NCBI GenBank assembly: GCA_027489455.1
Contig: JAIXZR010000063.1
Span: forward strand, 1-64,000
Length of the DNA stretch: 64,000 nt
Direction: 5' to 3'
DNA from: Rubrivivax sp.
GTDB lineage: Bacteria > Pseudomonadota > Gammaproteobacteria > Burkholderiales > Burkholderiaceae_C
Program-made: the position numbers and the translations under genes
Shown: positions 12,370 through 25,150 of the stretch, one piece after another
Position numbering within the stretch: position 1 is the stretch's first letter
Layout: the number at the start of each line of letters is the position of its first letter
Notes under the pieces: generated by a model
What the model saw: only the letters and a program-made list of their open reading frames with translations
Told to the model about the DNA's origin: nothing
Databases searched by the model: none

Positions 12370-12823
12370 GGCGATGTCCTTGGCTGGAAAATGATGTTGA
12401 GCAAATGAATGCGGCAGGCATCGAAGCCTGCCTGGCGCGTGGATGGCACACCCGGCCGGCCCGACCCGACCTGGCAGATGCACAGGCCGCGGCCCAGGCC
12501 GAAGGGGCTGGCACACCGGGCGCAGGGTGTTGCTGCAGAACCTGGCGGACGCGGCACCGGTGCCCTTTCCGCCCCAACGACAGCAGCGATGACGGCAGCG
12601 ATGACGAGGTCAACCCGAAGACACCCACCCGCCGGTCTCACCCTTGCGGGCGCGTCGGCGAACCTGGAATTATCCTCAACATTCGGCCTCGCGGTCAAAC
12701 AGGGCTGCGAACCTCAGCTGCAGGTCAAGACGTCAAACGGGTCTTGACGGCCCGGCCGAAACTGTGGATAACTGCGGTCCGCCGGCTGCGAGGGTTGCGG
12801 TTCACGGCGGCTCACCCAAGAAG
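12370..12823. promoter_or_regulatory. rpmH-dnaA intergenic region with a DnaA box (candidate origin/dnaA control region)
   Basis: These 454 bp hold the divergent promoters of rpmH and dnaA. One exact DnaA box (TGTGGATAA, complement of TTATCCACA) is at 12763-12771, about 55 bp upstream of the dnaA start, where it could mediate autoregulation. Short open frames here do not look like genes. I see only one perfect box, so this may be a control region more than the whole origin. Confidence 0.55.
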
Positions 12824-14425
12824 ATGTCCACAATGAGCCACGATTTATGGCGGCGCGGTTGCGAGCGTCTTGCCGCAGAACTGCCTGAGCACCAGTTCAA
12901 CACCTGGATACGCCCACTGGCCGCCGAAGCCGAGCCAGCATCCACCCCGGGCCTGCCTGGCGATGGCGATGGCGACAACAGCAGCACTCAGCTGGCCACG
13001 CGCGTACGGGTGCGGGTGCCCAACCGCTTCAAGCTGGACTGGATCCGCGCGCAGTACGCCTCCCGCATCGAAGCCGTGCTGTCGGAAATCGCCGGCCATC
13101 CAGTGCAGTTGGAACTGAGCCTGGCCCCGCGCCTGGAAAGCGCGACGCTGGCCAGCACCGGCCCGGGTACCGGCCAGCCAGCAGGCATCTCACCCGGCGG
13201 CCTGCCGCTGGGGCTGGGCGAGCCCGACGCACCGCTGGCCCTGGGCAGCACGGGTACACCCTTGTCAGGCCAGGGGCTGGGCCCCACCCATCGCGGGCAG
13301 CAGCAGGCCGCAGCGGCACTGCAGCTGCCGGCCATGCGCCACCCCGGCATGCCAGCGGGCGGCGCCCCGGCCGGCGCCCCGCGATACGCCAGCCCGGCTG
13401 CGGCCACCCACCGTCTGAACACGGCACTGACCTTCGACACCCTGGTCGCCGGACGTGCCAACCAGATGGCCCGCACCGCAGCGCTGCACGTGGCCGGTGC
13501 GCCCGGCGCCATGTACAACCCCCTGTTCGTCTATGGCGGCGTGGGCTTGGGCAAGACGCACCTGGTGCATGCCGTCGGCAACGCCTTGCTGAAGGACCAC
13601 CCCCAGGCCCGCATCCTCTACCTGCACGCCGAGCAGTTCATCAGCGACGTCGTCAAGAACTACCAGCGCAAGACCTTCGATGAGCTGAAGGCCAAGTACC
13701 ACAACCTCGATCTGCTGCTGATCGACGACGTGCAGTTCTTCGCCGGCAAGGACCGCACGCAGGAAGAGTTCTTCAACGCCTTCGAAGCCCTGCTGGCCAA
13801 GAAGGCACACATCATCATGACCAGCGACACCTACCCCAAGGGGCTGGTGGACATCGACGAGCGGCTCACCAGCCGTTTCGATGCCGGCCTGACGGTGGCC
13901 ATCGAGCCGCCAGAGCTGGAAATGCGCGTCGCCATCCTGATCCGTAAGGCCCTGGTCGAAGGCACCGAGATGCCCGAGGACGTGGCTTTCTTCATTGCCA
14001 AGAACGTACGCGCCAACGTGCGTGAGCTGGAAGGCGCGCTGCGCAAGGTGCTGGCCTACAGCCGCTTCAGCCACAAGGACATCAACATCACCCTGGCGCG
14101 CGAGGCGCTGAAGGACCTGCTGAGCATCCAGAACCGGCAGATCAGCGTGGAGAACATCCAGAAGACCGTGGCCGATTTCTACAAGATCAAGGTCGCGGAC
14201 ATGTACAGCAAGAAGCGCCCGGCCAGCATCGCCCGCCCGCGCCAGATCGCCATGTACCTGGCCAAGGACATGACGAAGAAGAGCCTGCCCGAGATCGGCG
14301 AGCTCTTCGGCGGCCGCGACCACACCACGGTGCTGCACGCGGTGCGCAAGATCGGCGAAGAACGACGCACCAACACCGAACTGAACCAGCAGCTGCACGT
14401 GCTGGAACAGACCTTGAAGGGTTGA
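12824..14425 (+). CDS. dnaA: Chromosomal replication initiator DnaA
   Basis: A 533-residue protein. Domain I (residues 1-85) contains [13 protein letters not shown]. Domain II is a long Gly/Ala/Pro-rich linker to about residue 195. The AAA+ domain has Walker [10 protein letters not shown] near residue 238 and Walker [10 protein letters not shown] near 300. Domain IV has [12 protein letters not shown] and the DnaA-box-binding [11 protein letters not shown]. The ATG at 12824 is preceded by a purine-rich AAGAAG. An in-frame ATG three codons later is an alternative. It opens the dnaA-dnaN-gyrB cluster. Confidence 0.98.
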   Translation: MSTMSHDLWRRGCERLAAELPEHQFNTWIRPLAAEAEPASTPGLPGDGDGDNSSTQLATRVRVRVPNRFKLDWIRAQYASRIEAVLSEIAGHPVQLELSLAPRLESATLASTGPGTGQPAGISPGGLPLGLGEPDAPLALGSTGTPLSGQGLGPTHRGQQQAAAALQLPAMRHPGMPAGGAPAGAPRYASPAAATHRLNTALTFDTLVAGRANQMARTAALHVAGAPGAMYNPLFVYGGVGLGKTHLVHAVGNALLKDHPQARILYLHAEQFISDVVKNYQRKTFDELKAKYHNLDLLLIDDVQFFAGKDRTQEEFFNAFEALLAKKAHIIMTSDTYPKGLVDIDERLTSRFDAGLTVAIEPPELEMRVAILIRKALVEGTEMPEDVAFFIAKNVRANVRELEGALRKVLAYSRFSHKDINITLAREALKDLLSIQNRQISVENIQKTVADFYKIKVADMYSKKRPASIARPRQIAMYLAKDMTKKSLPEIGELFGGRDHTTVLHAVRKIGEERRTNTELNQQLHVLEQTLKG

Positions 14426-14659
14426 ACACGGCCGCTTCAGCCACACGCGAAGTCTGTGGAAAAGAACGGAACAACACCCTGCTTATCCACCGATCGGGCC
14501 GCCGCCGGCGAGTTGTTCATTTCCGCGTGCACCGGCAACAGGCCTGGGCCCACAGACTTGTCGGTTTCGTAAACCGTTGATGGAACAGGCGAAAATAGAC
14601 TTGTCCCCAGAAAACGTGGCCGCCTACTACCGCTACCACCTTCTAAAGAAGAGGAAGAC
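14426..14659. promoter_or_regulatory. dnaA-dnaN intergenic region with DnaA-box-like sites (candidate oriC)
   Basis: This 234-bp gap is locally less GC-rich than its neighbours. It holds TGTGGAAAA at 14455-14463 (complement of TTTTCCACA, a permitted DnaA box) and TTATCCACC at 14483-14491 (one mismatch). A purine-rich stretch with GAAGAGGAAG just before dnaN serves as its ribosome site. In many Burkholderiales the origin lies around dnaA, so this gap and the rpmH-dnaA gap are the two candidates. Confidence 0.45.
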
Positions 14660-18363
<3,704 letters not shown>

Positions 18364-18366
18364 GGC

Positions 18367-18445
18367 TGTAGTTTCCCGTAGGCCGCCAAATTAGTTGCGA
18401 CTCCCGCCACAAGATTGCGACTGGAAGGCGCTAGTTGTTGCGACT
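18367..18445 (+). repeat. Three TTGCGACT repeats just after gyrB: candidate Tn7-like transposon end
   Basis: Three copies of TTGCGACT lie at 18395-18402, 18415-18422 and 18438-18445, spaced 20 and 23 bp. They follow a TGTAGTTTCCCG sequence that begins at 18367, 3 bp after the gyrB stop. A terminal TGT and several direct binding sites about 20 bp apart are how TnsB/TniA-type transposase ends look. GAGGC at 18362-18366 would be the candidate 5-bp target duplication. I did not find a matching inverted end to the right. The alternative is an operator for the BREX promoter. Confidence 0.45.
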
Positions 18446-18613
18446 GGCCTAAGCTTCGAGCTTTGTGTAGTTCTTCGAAGGATCCGCAATCTGTTGCTCC
18501 CGACTGGCACCAACCCTAGTAGCTCTAGGGTGTGCGCCAAAGGCGCAATGGTTCTGATCGGAAACTACGAGGACTCCGTCGCCTGAGAGGAATCACGCTT
18601 GGGGAGGCTGTAA
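18446..18613 (+). promoter_or_regulatory. Leader/promoter region of the BREX operon
   Basis: This gap between the repeats and the first BREX gene has no convincing open frame. It must carry the operon promoter unless transcription enters from gyrB. It is visibly less GC-rich than gyrB. A GGGAGGC sequence lies about 10 bp before the GTG start at 18614 and is a plausible ribosome-binding site. Confidence 0.35.
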
Positions 18614-19186
18614 GTGAGCGCCACGTCGATAGAAATTGATCTTGACCTGCTCCTCAAGCTGCGACTTACCGTGGCACGGTTTGGTGAAATGGACCTCGCG
18701 AAGTGGTGGAACACCAGAGGCCAACTCGGCCGCGTTGGTGCACTGGCTCTCCGACGTGGGTTCCCGCGAACCCACCACTTTGCCCAAGCGCGCTCAGTGT
18801 TCGCTGTTGCAGCCCATCGCTGCAGTGAAGTGTTCGATCCTCCAGGCTGCGTAACGCTTTGGCGCTTGCCGGAGGCCATAGAAGAAGCCTTTGATGCCCG
18901 CTGGGAACATTGGCTCGACCACGCCAGTGAGTGGGCGGCCTTTTTCGAGAATCTGGCTTCCCTGTCGGGCACTGACCTCGTCGAAGTCCTGCGAGCCTCT
19001 GAGCTCGTCGGCGAGGGCGACCTTGAGGCATACAGCAAGCTTCGACGCACATCGGAAGGGCGTGCTGTCCCTCTACCAGGCGTGTTTTCGGGCAGCGAAG
19101 CGGACGTTGCTCTCCTTGCACTCGGCTTTGCCCGCGGGGAGCCTGCGGCACTGGCCGTTCCGTATGCCCGGAAGGCCGATGCGTGA
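18614..19186 (+). CDS. brxE: BrxE-like first gene of the BREX operon
   Basis: A 190-residue cytoplasmic protein with no membrane segment. It begins with RLTVARFGEMDLAKWW and has RGFPRTHHFAQARSVF and a Trp-rich FDARWEHWLD. This resembles, from memory, the BrxE family that precedes brxA in type 6 BREX loci. The function of BrxE is not known. The GTG at 18614 gives the first codon; the stop overlaps the GTG of brxA by 4 nt. If it is not BrxE, it is an unrecognised accessory gene fixed at the head of this operon. Confidence 0.55.
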   Translation: MSATSIEIDLDLLLKLRLTVARFGEMDLAKWWNTRGQLGRVGALALRRGFPRTHHFAQARSVFAVAAHRCSEVFDPPGCVTLWRLPEAIEEAFDARWEHWLDHASEWAAFFENLASLSGTDLVEVLRASELVGEGDLEAYSKLRRTSEGRAVPLPGVFSGSEADVALLALGFARGEPAALAVPYARKADA

Positions 19187-19968
19187 AGGCTGAATCGCGC
19201 GCAAACATTGCCTCGTCTTTCACGGTCATCAAGGGCTCGATGATCGACGAGACCTACGCGGTGATGGCTTCGTGGGACTTCGGTCTCTCGAAGCGCGAGA
19301 ACCTCGATCGCCTCCGTGATGAAAACTTCATCGGCGCGAGCAGCGTGACCTGGCTGCGCGATGTAGCCAAGGTTCTCAACCGCCGCTTTGACCCTGCCGG
19401 GCGCGATCGCCCACTCGTCATGCTCGCCAAGCAAGGCCTGCCGCTCGAAGAGTGGAAGCCGATTCTGCTCTGGCACATGACTCGGGATGAATTTCTCGTC
19501 CGAGACTTCTTCGAGATCTGGCTCTTTTCGTCTTTTGAAGCAGGCGCGTTCCGTGTCCATCTCGACGAGGTAGAGAGATATCTTGAGAGCATCGGACAAC
19601 GCGGCGGCTTGACAGAGCATGCCTGGTCAGAGCAGACCACAAAGCGCGTCGCAGCCGGTCTTCTTAAGATGGCCGTTGACTTCGGATTGCTCCGCGGCTC
19701 AGTGGCCAAAGAGTTCGTATCGTTCCATCTGCCTGAGAAGAGCTTCCTGTATCTTCTTCATGCGATAAGCGACCAGAGCATGAGCCCCAGCAAGGTCCTC
19801 GCTTGCCGGGATTGGCGCCTGTTTCTCATGCGCCAATCGGACGTCGAACATGAACTGCTGCGCCTTCATCAGTTCCGCAAGCTCGATTACCAAGTGGCCG
19901 GTAGCCTCGTTCAGATCGCTCTGCCATGTGCGAGCGCCAGCGAATACGCCGAGAGGATGGTTGCGTGA
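19183..19968 (+). CDS. brxA: BREX protein BrxA (DUF1819 family)
   Basis: A 261-residue protein with the DUF1819 pattern: FTVIKGSMIDETYAVMASWD near the N-terminus, RLRDENFIGASS, then a helical body with LLWHMTRDEFLVRDFFEIWL. BrxA is a small helical DNA-binding protein that is part of core BREX loci. The GTG start overlaps the upstream stop and its own stop overlaps the brxB start, so translation is coupled. Confidence 0.85.
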   Translation: MKAESRANIASSFTVIKGSMIDETYAVMASWDFGLSKRENLDRLRDENFIGASSVTWLRDVAKVLNRRFDPAGRDRPLVMLAKQGLPLEEWKPILLWHMTRDEFLVRDFFEIWLFSSFEAGAFRVHLDEVERYLESIGQRGGLTEHAWSEQTTKRVAAGLLKMAVDFGLLRGSVAKEFVSFHLPEKSFLYLLHAISDQSMSPSKVLACRDWRLFLMRQSDVEHELLRLHQFRKLDYQVAGSLVQIALPCASASEYAERMVA

Positions 19969-20540
19969 ACGATCTTGTACGTCGCATCAAAGAACACCTC
20001 GAGCCGGTGCTTGAATCACCGGATCCCCGGCAGCGCATCAGTGCGTACCACGACATGCCGTACGCCCTCTTCCGTTACGACCCGGAGGATGAGTTCGAGC
20101 TGCGCAAGCAGGTAACTCTTCTGGAAACGCGCCTCGCACAGAAGGGCAAGCGTGTGCGCCGCATTTCGCTGGCTGAGTGCCTAGAGGAGGCAATGCGCTC
20201 GCAGCGCTCCCTTGAAGAGTGGTTTGCGATCGAGCGAGAACAAGGTGCCGAGACCACCGTAGAGACAGTTCACTCCGTGCTGGCCGAGTACTCGCCGCTC
20301 GTCGACCTCGTCGCATCGCGCATGCCATCAGATCCTGACCCGCTTCGCGACATCGTCTTTATCCAGCGCACCGGCGCACTGTTCCCCGTGTATCGCACGT
20401 TCTCGCTGCTCGAGCAGCTCAAAGGCCGCGTGCACGTACCGACTGTTCTCTTCTACCCCGGCGATCTGGATGGCGCGGCAGGGCTGCGCTTCATGGGCGT
20501 GCTCGACGCTGAGCACAACTACCGTCCAAAGATCTTCTGA
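19965..20540 (+). CDS. brxB: BREX protein BrxB (DUF1788 family)
   Basis: A 191-residue protein. The DUF1788 hallmarks are present: MPYALFRYDPEDEFELRKQ, EEAMRSQRSLEEWFAIE, and the C-terminal LLEQLKGRVHVPTVLFYPGDLDG followed by LRFMG. The role of BrxB in BREX is not established in detail; it is a conserved core component, probably part of a complex with BrxC and PglZ. The start is GTG at 19965, overlapping the brxA stop; brxC begins 8 bp after its stop. Confidence 0.88.
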   Translation: MNDLVRRIKEHLEPVLESPDPRQRISAYHDMPYALFRYDPEDEFELRKQVTLLETRLAQKGKRVRRISLAECLEEAMRSQRSLEEWFAIEREQGAETTVETVHSVLAEYSPLVDLVASRMPSDPDPLRDIVFIQRTGALFPVYRTFSLLEQLKGRVHVPTVLFYPGDLDGAAGLRFMGVLDAEHNYRPKIF

Positions 20541-20548
20541 GAACCACG

Positions 20549-23500
20549 ATGATTGCAGCTCCGATCAAGACCCTGTTTGCGAACGACATTCACCGTCGCA
20601 TCGAAGAGGTCATCAAGGTCGATCAGACCGACGAAGAGATCATCCGGGACGAAATCAGCGAGTACGTCATCACCGACGCGATTCGCACGCACTACACCGG
20701 CATCTTCGAGGCGTACAGCGAGGCGCCGAACAAGCCGACAGATGGAGTTTCCATCTGGGTGTCCGGCTTCTTCGGCTCCGGTAAGTCGAGCTTCGCCAAG
20801 ATGCTTGGCCTCTCGGTCGCCAATCGCGTCATTGCCGGCGAGTCGGCCGCTGAACGCTTCGCCGAGCGCACGGGTGACAAGAAGCTCCAAGTATTGCTCA
20901 AGGCCATCAACGAGAAGATCCCGACGCACGCGGTCATCTTCGACGTCTCGACGGACCGTGGTATCCGCAGCGGCAACCAGACACTGACGGAGATCATGTA
21001 CGGGCTCTTCCTGCAGAGCCTGGGCTATGCCAAGGATCTAGACCTGTCTGAGCTAGAGATTGGCCTCGAGGAGAAGGGCTTGCTCGGCAGGTTTGAGGAC
21101 GAGTACAGGCGCCTCTTCAGCAAGGAGTGGTCCAGCGAGAAGGGTAAGGTTGCCTTTGCGCTCTCCGAGGCCAGCCGCGTCCTCCACAGTCTTGAACCAG
21201 ACACCTACCCCATGGCCGACTCGTGGGTGAAGGCCGTTAAGAACAAGGCTGACATCTCACCGGGGAAGCTTGCCGAGCGAGCAGGCGAGCTGATGAAGCG
21301 GCGCAAGCCAGGCCTGTCGCTCCTGTTCGTGGTCGACGAGGTGGGCCAGTTCGTCGCCCGTGATGTCCAGAAGATGCTGGACCTTCAGGCCATCGTGCAG
21401 CAGCTCGGTGTGAAGGGGCGTGGCAAGCACTGGGTCGTCGTCACCTCACAAGAAAAGCTCGGCGAGCTCGTCTCCGGTCTCGATGACAAGAAGATCGAGC
21501 TGGCCCGCTTGATGGACCGCTTCCCGCTGCAGGTTCACCTGGAGCCCAGCGACATCTCTGAGGTCACAAGCCGCCGCGTGCTGGCGAAGAACGCCAACGC
21601 GCAGGCGACACTCGGGAAGCTGTTCGACGGGCATCGGGGGCGGCTGACGGAGCACACGCGACTCACGGCGGATATCAAGCTGCCCGAATTGACGCGGGAT
21701 GCTTTCATCGATCTCTACCCCCTGCTCCCCTATCAGATCGACCTGATCATCCAGGTCGTTTCGGGCCTGCGTACACAAGGCGGTGCGAGCAAACATGTGG
21801 GGGGTGCCAACCGCACGATCATCAAACTCGCGCAGCAGCTCCTCATCAACCCGGCGGTGAACCTCGCCGATGGCGCATTTGGCGAGCTGGTGCGTCTGGA
21901 TCAGGTGTACGACCTCGTCGAGGGGAACATCGGCTCCGAGGTGCGCGCAAAGATCGCCGCCATTCCGAAGCTGGTCGACCACGCGCTGGCGCAGCCGGTG
22001 GCAAAGGTGGTATGCCTGCTCCAGTACGTGAAAAGCGTCCACCGAAGCGCCGAGAACATTGCCGCGGCACTGCATGGACGAGTTGGCGGCGACTCGCAAC
22101 TGGCCTCGGTCAAGCAAGCCCTTCTTGCACTGGAGGCCGCCCACCAGGTTCGCCAGAGTGATGACGGCTACCGAATTCCCACCCCCGCCGAGGACGATTG
22201 GGAGCGCCTGCGCAACGGCATCAGCCCGAAGCCTGGCGACGCTCATCGCCTGCACCAGGAGGTGCTCTCGGGCTTCTGGCAGCCCCAGCCATCGCACACG
22301 TTACTCGATACCAAGATCTTCAAGGCCGGGCTCGCCATTCAAGGGCGCGAGCTCGCGGCGGGGGACATGGTGTTCCACGTGCACCTCGCCGAAATTGGGA
22401 AGCAGTTCGAGGATCTCGCAGCCGACCTTCGCAGGCGCAGCCAGCAGGAGCGCAAGAGCGTCTTCTGGGCCATCGAGCTCACCGAAACGATTGACCGCGA
22501 GACCGTTGAGCTCTACCGATCGAAGGAAGTTCTGGCGCGCAAGGAGCGGGAGACCAAGGGCGAAGACACACCAGCCCTTATCGCCGAGGAGCGGGTTCGC
22601 CTACGCCGTCACAGCGACGAGCTGCGCCGCCTGCTGAAGCTGGCGGCGCTCTCGGGTCGGATCTACTTCCGCGGCAATGACCGCAGCCCAGACGACCGCG
22701 CCGTCGACGTGGCCAAGACGGTGGCCGAAGTGCTGGGCACCGTGCTGCCAGATGTCTTCGACCGATTCAAGGAGGCTGCCGGCAAGGCTGCGGACGTGAG
22801 GAAGGGCACCGACGCACTGTTCACGGCCGAGAATCTGCAGGGGTTGCCTGACGTGTTCACGGGCATCGGCCTCCTTCGAGACGAGAAGGGCAAGACCGTC
22901 TTTCGCACAGAGAGCGGCCCGCTGAAGGAGGTGTTGGACCGAATCGATGAGCGTGCGAACTACGGCGACACAGCGAGCGGTCGTTACCTGGCGGATGAGT
23001 TCGCGAAGGAGCCGTTCGGTTGGGACTTCGAGGTGGTTCGCCTGCTGGTGCTGTCGCTGCTGCGCGCCGGCAAGATCGAGGCCACCAGCAAAGGGCAGAC
23101 GCTCGATACTGTCACGGGCGTAGAAGCCCGTGACACCTTCTCGAACAACAACCTGTTCCGACAAGCTTCCTTTCGCCCGAAGAAGGGCGTCGAGTTCGAG
23201 GAGCTGGTCAGGGCTTCCGAGGCCTTCAAAGACACCTTCGGCAGTGAGGTGAAGGAGCTTAATGCGGGGGCCATCGTCTCTGAACTGCGGCGAGAGGTTG
23301 CGCGGCAAGAGGACACCGTCACTTCGGCGCTCAGCACGCTGACCACGCATCGCCTTCCGGGTGGTGCCTTGCTCGAAGGTGCCATCGGTCAGATGAAGGC
23401 CATCTTGCGAGGTTCGGAGGACAACGCCATTGCCACCTTCAACACGAGTCACCGCGCCATAAAGGATGCGATCAAGCGTGCGGTCGAGCTGGATCAGGCG

Positions 23501-24091
23501 TTGACCGCGCCGCGCCTTGCAGAACTGGAGCGAGCGCGCGAAGCACGGGGAGCTCGGTGGAGTTTTCTGTCCCAAGAAGCGGACATCACTGACGATCTGC
23601 GCGAGCGGGCGGCGGAGCTTGCCGATCTCCTCGAACGCGAGACCTTCTTCAGAGAGCTACCCGCCATCGATCAGCACACCAAGGCGCTGGAGCTTGAGTA
23701 CCAGAGGAGATTTGCCGAGGCGCTCGATGCGCGTGTCGCCGCCTACGCCGATGCCTTCGAGAAGCTGGCGAAAACTTCGGGCTGGGCAGAAGTCGACCAG
23801 GATCAACGGCGGCGCTTGGCCGAGCCTTTCGAGCGGGGCCAAAGGCGCGACGAGGCCTACATCCCGATCCCGCAGCTTCGCGCCGACCGAGACGCTTGCG
23901 GTGCGCGGCTGAGTGCCGCCATGGCTGAGCTGCGCCGCATCATCGATGGCGAACGTGTCGTCACCGTGAGCGTGGGCAGCTACTTCGCCGAGGGCGTCGA
24001 GACCGAAGAGCAGCTTGAAGCTGCTCTTAGTGGTGTGCGTGAGGAGTGTGCGCGTCTGATCGGCGCAGGCAAGAAGGTCATCGTTCAGTAG
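20549..24091 (+). CDS. brxC: BREX P-loop ATPase BrxC
   Basis: A 1180-residue protein, the usual size for BrxC/PglY. Walker A GFFGSGKSSFAK lies at about residues 73-84 and Walker B LLFVVDEVGQF near 257-267. An N-terminal segment (TLFANDIHRRIEEVIKVDQTDE) is typical of the family, and the C-terminal third is rich in charged helices likely to form coiled coils. BrxC is the large AAA-type ATPase needed for BREX defence. It is followed after 6 bp by the RelA/SpoT-like gene, not by pglX as in the usual order. Confidence 0.93.
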   Translation: MIAAPIKTLFANDIHRRIEEVIKVDQTDEEIIRDEISEYVITDAIRTHYTGIFEAYSEAPNKPTDGVSIWVSGFFGSGKSSFAKMLGLSVANRVIAGESAAERFAERTGDKKLQVLLKAINEKIPTHAVIFDVSTDRGIRSGNQTLTEIMYGLFLQSLGYAKDLDLSELEIGLEEKGLLGRFEDEYRRLFSKEWSSEKGKVAFALSEASRVLHSLEPDTYPMADSWVKAVKNKADISPGKLAERAGELMKRRKPGLSLLFVVDEVGQFVARDVQKMLDLQAIVQQLGVKGRGKHWVVVTSQEKLGELVSGLDDKKIELARLMDRFPLQVHLEPSDISEVTSRRVLAKNANAQATLGKLFDGHRGRLTEHTRLTADIKLPELTRDAFIDLYPLLPYQIDLIIQVVSGLRTQGGASKHVGGANRTIIKLAQQLLINPAVNLADGAFGELVRLDQVYDLVEGNIGSEVRAKIAAIPKLVDHALAQPVAKVVCLLQYVKSVHRSAENIAAALHGRVGGDSQLASVKQALLALEAAHQVRQSDDGYRIPTPAEDDWERLRNGISPKPGDAHRLHQEVLSGFWQPQPSHTLLDTKIFKAGLAIQGRELAAGDMVFHVHLAEIGKQFEDLAADLRRRSQQERKSVFWAIELTETIDRETVELYRSKEVLARKERETKGEDTPALIAEERVRLRRHSDELRRLLKLAALSGRIYFRGNDRSPDDRAVDVAKTVAEVLGTVLPDVFDRFKEAAGKAADVRKGTDALFTAENLQGLPDVFTGIGLLRDEKGKTVFRTESGPLKEVLDRIDERANYGDTASGRYLADEFAKEPFGWDFEVVRLLVLSLLRAGKIEATSKGQTLDTVTGVEARDTFSNNNLFRQASFRPKKGVEFEELVRASEAFKDTFGSEVKELNAGAIVSELRREVARQEDTVTSALSTLTTHRLPGGALLEGAIGQMKAILRGSEDNAIATFNTSHRAIKDAIKRAVELDQALTAPRLAELERAREARGARWSFLSQEADITDDLRERAAELADLLERETFFRELPAIDQHTKALELEYQRRFAEALDARVAAYADAFEKLAKTSGWAEVDQDQRRRLAEPFERGQRRDEAYIPIPQLRADRDACGARLSAAMAELRRIIDGERVVTVSVGSYFAEGVETEEQLEAALSGVREECARLIGAGKKVIVQ

Positions 24092-24097
24092 CGTGGC

Positions 24098-25150
24098 ATG
24101 ACAATTTCGGACGACACCATCAAGAGGGCGGTGCAGCGGTATCACCGCGAGTACGACCGGTACTTGAAGTTGGCGGCGCGGGTAGCAGAGATCTGTCGTA
24201 CTGAGGTGGTCGAGGGCAATGCCATTCGCGCGCAAGTGACCTCGCGTGCGAAGAGCCCCAAAAGCCTCGAGGGCAAGCTCCGGCGGTTCGCTGCAAGCGG
24301 CAAGAAGTCGATGGCTGATGTTGATGCCGCATTCGGGCAGATTCGCGATCTGTCGGCCGTGCGGATTGCGACCTACGAGCAGCGACATGAAGATCAGGTT
24401 GTAGCGCTGGTCGCAGCTCGATTTGTCGACGCGAATGGTGCGCCTCCGGTACCAGATCGCAAGGACAAGAACATCCAGGATCCCGGTAACTTCTATCGGG
24501 CCACTCACCTTGAAGTCTTCTTGACGCCGACCGACATCGTGGGCACATACGCCAACGTGGCGGAAGTGCCTTGCGAGGTTCAGGTGTGCAGCATGATGGC
24601 CCACGTCTGGAACGAAGTCGAGCACGACCTCGGCTACAAGCCAGCCGCCGGCGAGCTGTCGCAGCAAGAGCGCACGTTCCTAAAGATGCTTGGGCAATCC
24701 GTGCGCATGGGTGACGACACGATCCAGAGTCTTTTCGCGGAGACCGAGCGCCGGCAGCGCGAGCAGGGCGGAACGTTCTCCGACGTCTACGACTTCGTGG
24801 CTCGCCTCCGCGGGTGGTTTCCCGGGGTAGCGGACTTCGGGCGGCACGCCGGGCCCTTGTTCGAGACGCTGGTTCCCATCCGGCTAGCAAGCCCGGACAG
24901 CATCCTGAAGGCCATCGGGTTGCCGGAGCCGCTCACCGCTGCTGCCGAGCAGAAACTGCGAGATCTCTCGGTGTACCTGGGCGTCACACCGCGTTTCCAA
25001 CTCGACGCCACCTCCTCGGACCTGCTGCTGGTGATGTTGCTGCCCAAGGCAGCGGCCTTCCTAGCGAAGACCGACCCGACCACCGAAGGGGCTGCGCGTG
25101 TGCGATGGCTGGCGGAGCAGTACCTGAAAAGTCAGGCGGAGCGTCACTGA
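24098..25150 (+). CDS. RelA/SpoT-family nucleotidyltransferase embedded in the BREX operon (candidate toxSAS-type effector)
   Basis: A 350-residue protein. The first 210 residues carry the RelA/SpoT synthetase motifs in order: SRAKSPKSLEGKLRRF (substrate-binding Lys/Ser/Arg patch), IRDLSAVRI (Asp and Arg of the ATP/metal site), NFYRATHLEV (the Tyr and His of the acceptor loop) and CEVQVCSMMAHVWNEVEHDLGYK (Glu-x-Gln and the ExxHxxxYK helix). There is no HD hydrolase domain and no TGS/ACT region, so it is a small alarmone synthetase-like enzyme. The C-terminal 140 residues are a separate unrecognised domain. Family members make (p)ppGpp or (p)ppApp, or pyrophosphorylate tRNA. It lies 6 bp after brxC and its TGA overlaps the pglX ATG (TGATG), so it is an integral operon member. 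No obvious antitoxin is adjacent. Confidence 0.85.
   Translation: MTISDDTIKRAVQRYHREYDRYLKLAARVAEICRTEVVEGNAIRAQVTSRAKSPKSLEGKLRRFAASGKKSMADVDAAFGQIRDLSAVRIATYEQRHEDQVVALVAARFVDANGAPPVPDRKDKNIQDPGNFYRATHLEVFLTPTDIVGTYANVAEVPCEVQVCSMMAHVWNEVEHDLGYKPAAGELSQQERTFLKMLGQSVRMGDDTIQSLFAETERRQREQGGTFSDVYDFVARLRGWFPGVADFGRHAGPLFETLVPIRLASPDSILKAIGLPEPLTAAAEQKLRDLSVYLGVTPRFQLDATSSDLLLVMLLPKAAAFLAKTDPTTEGAARVRWLAEQYLKSQAERH

Noticed and set aside
14426-14659. Definite oriC
   Set aside because: Only two DnaA-box-like sites, one imperfect, are present; without GC-skew or marker-frequency data the origin cannot be fixed to this gap.
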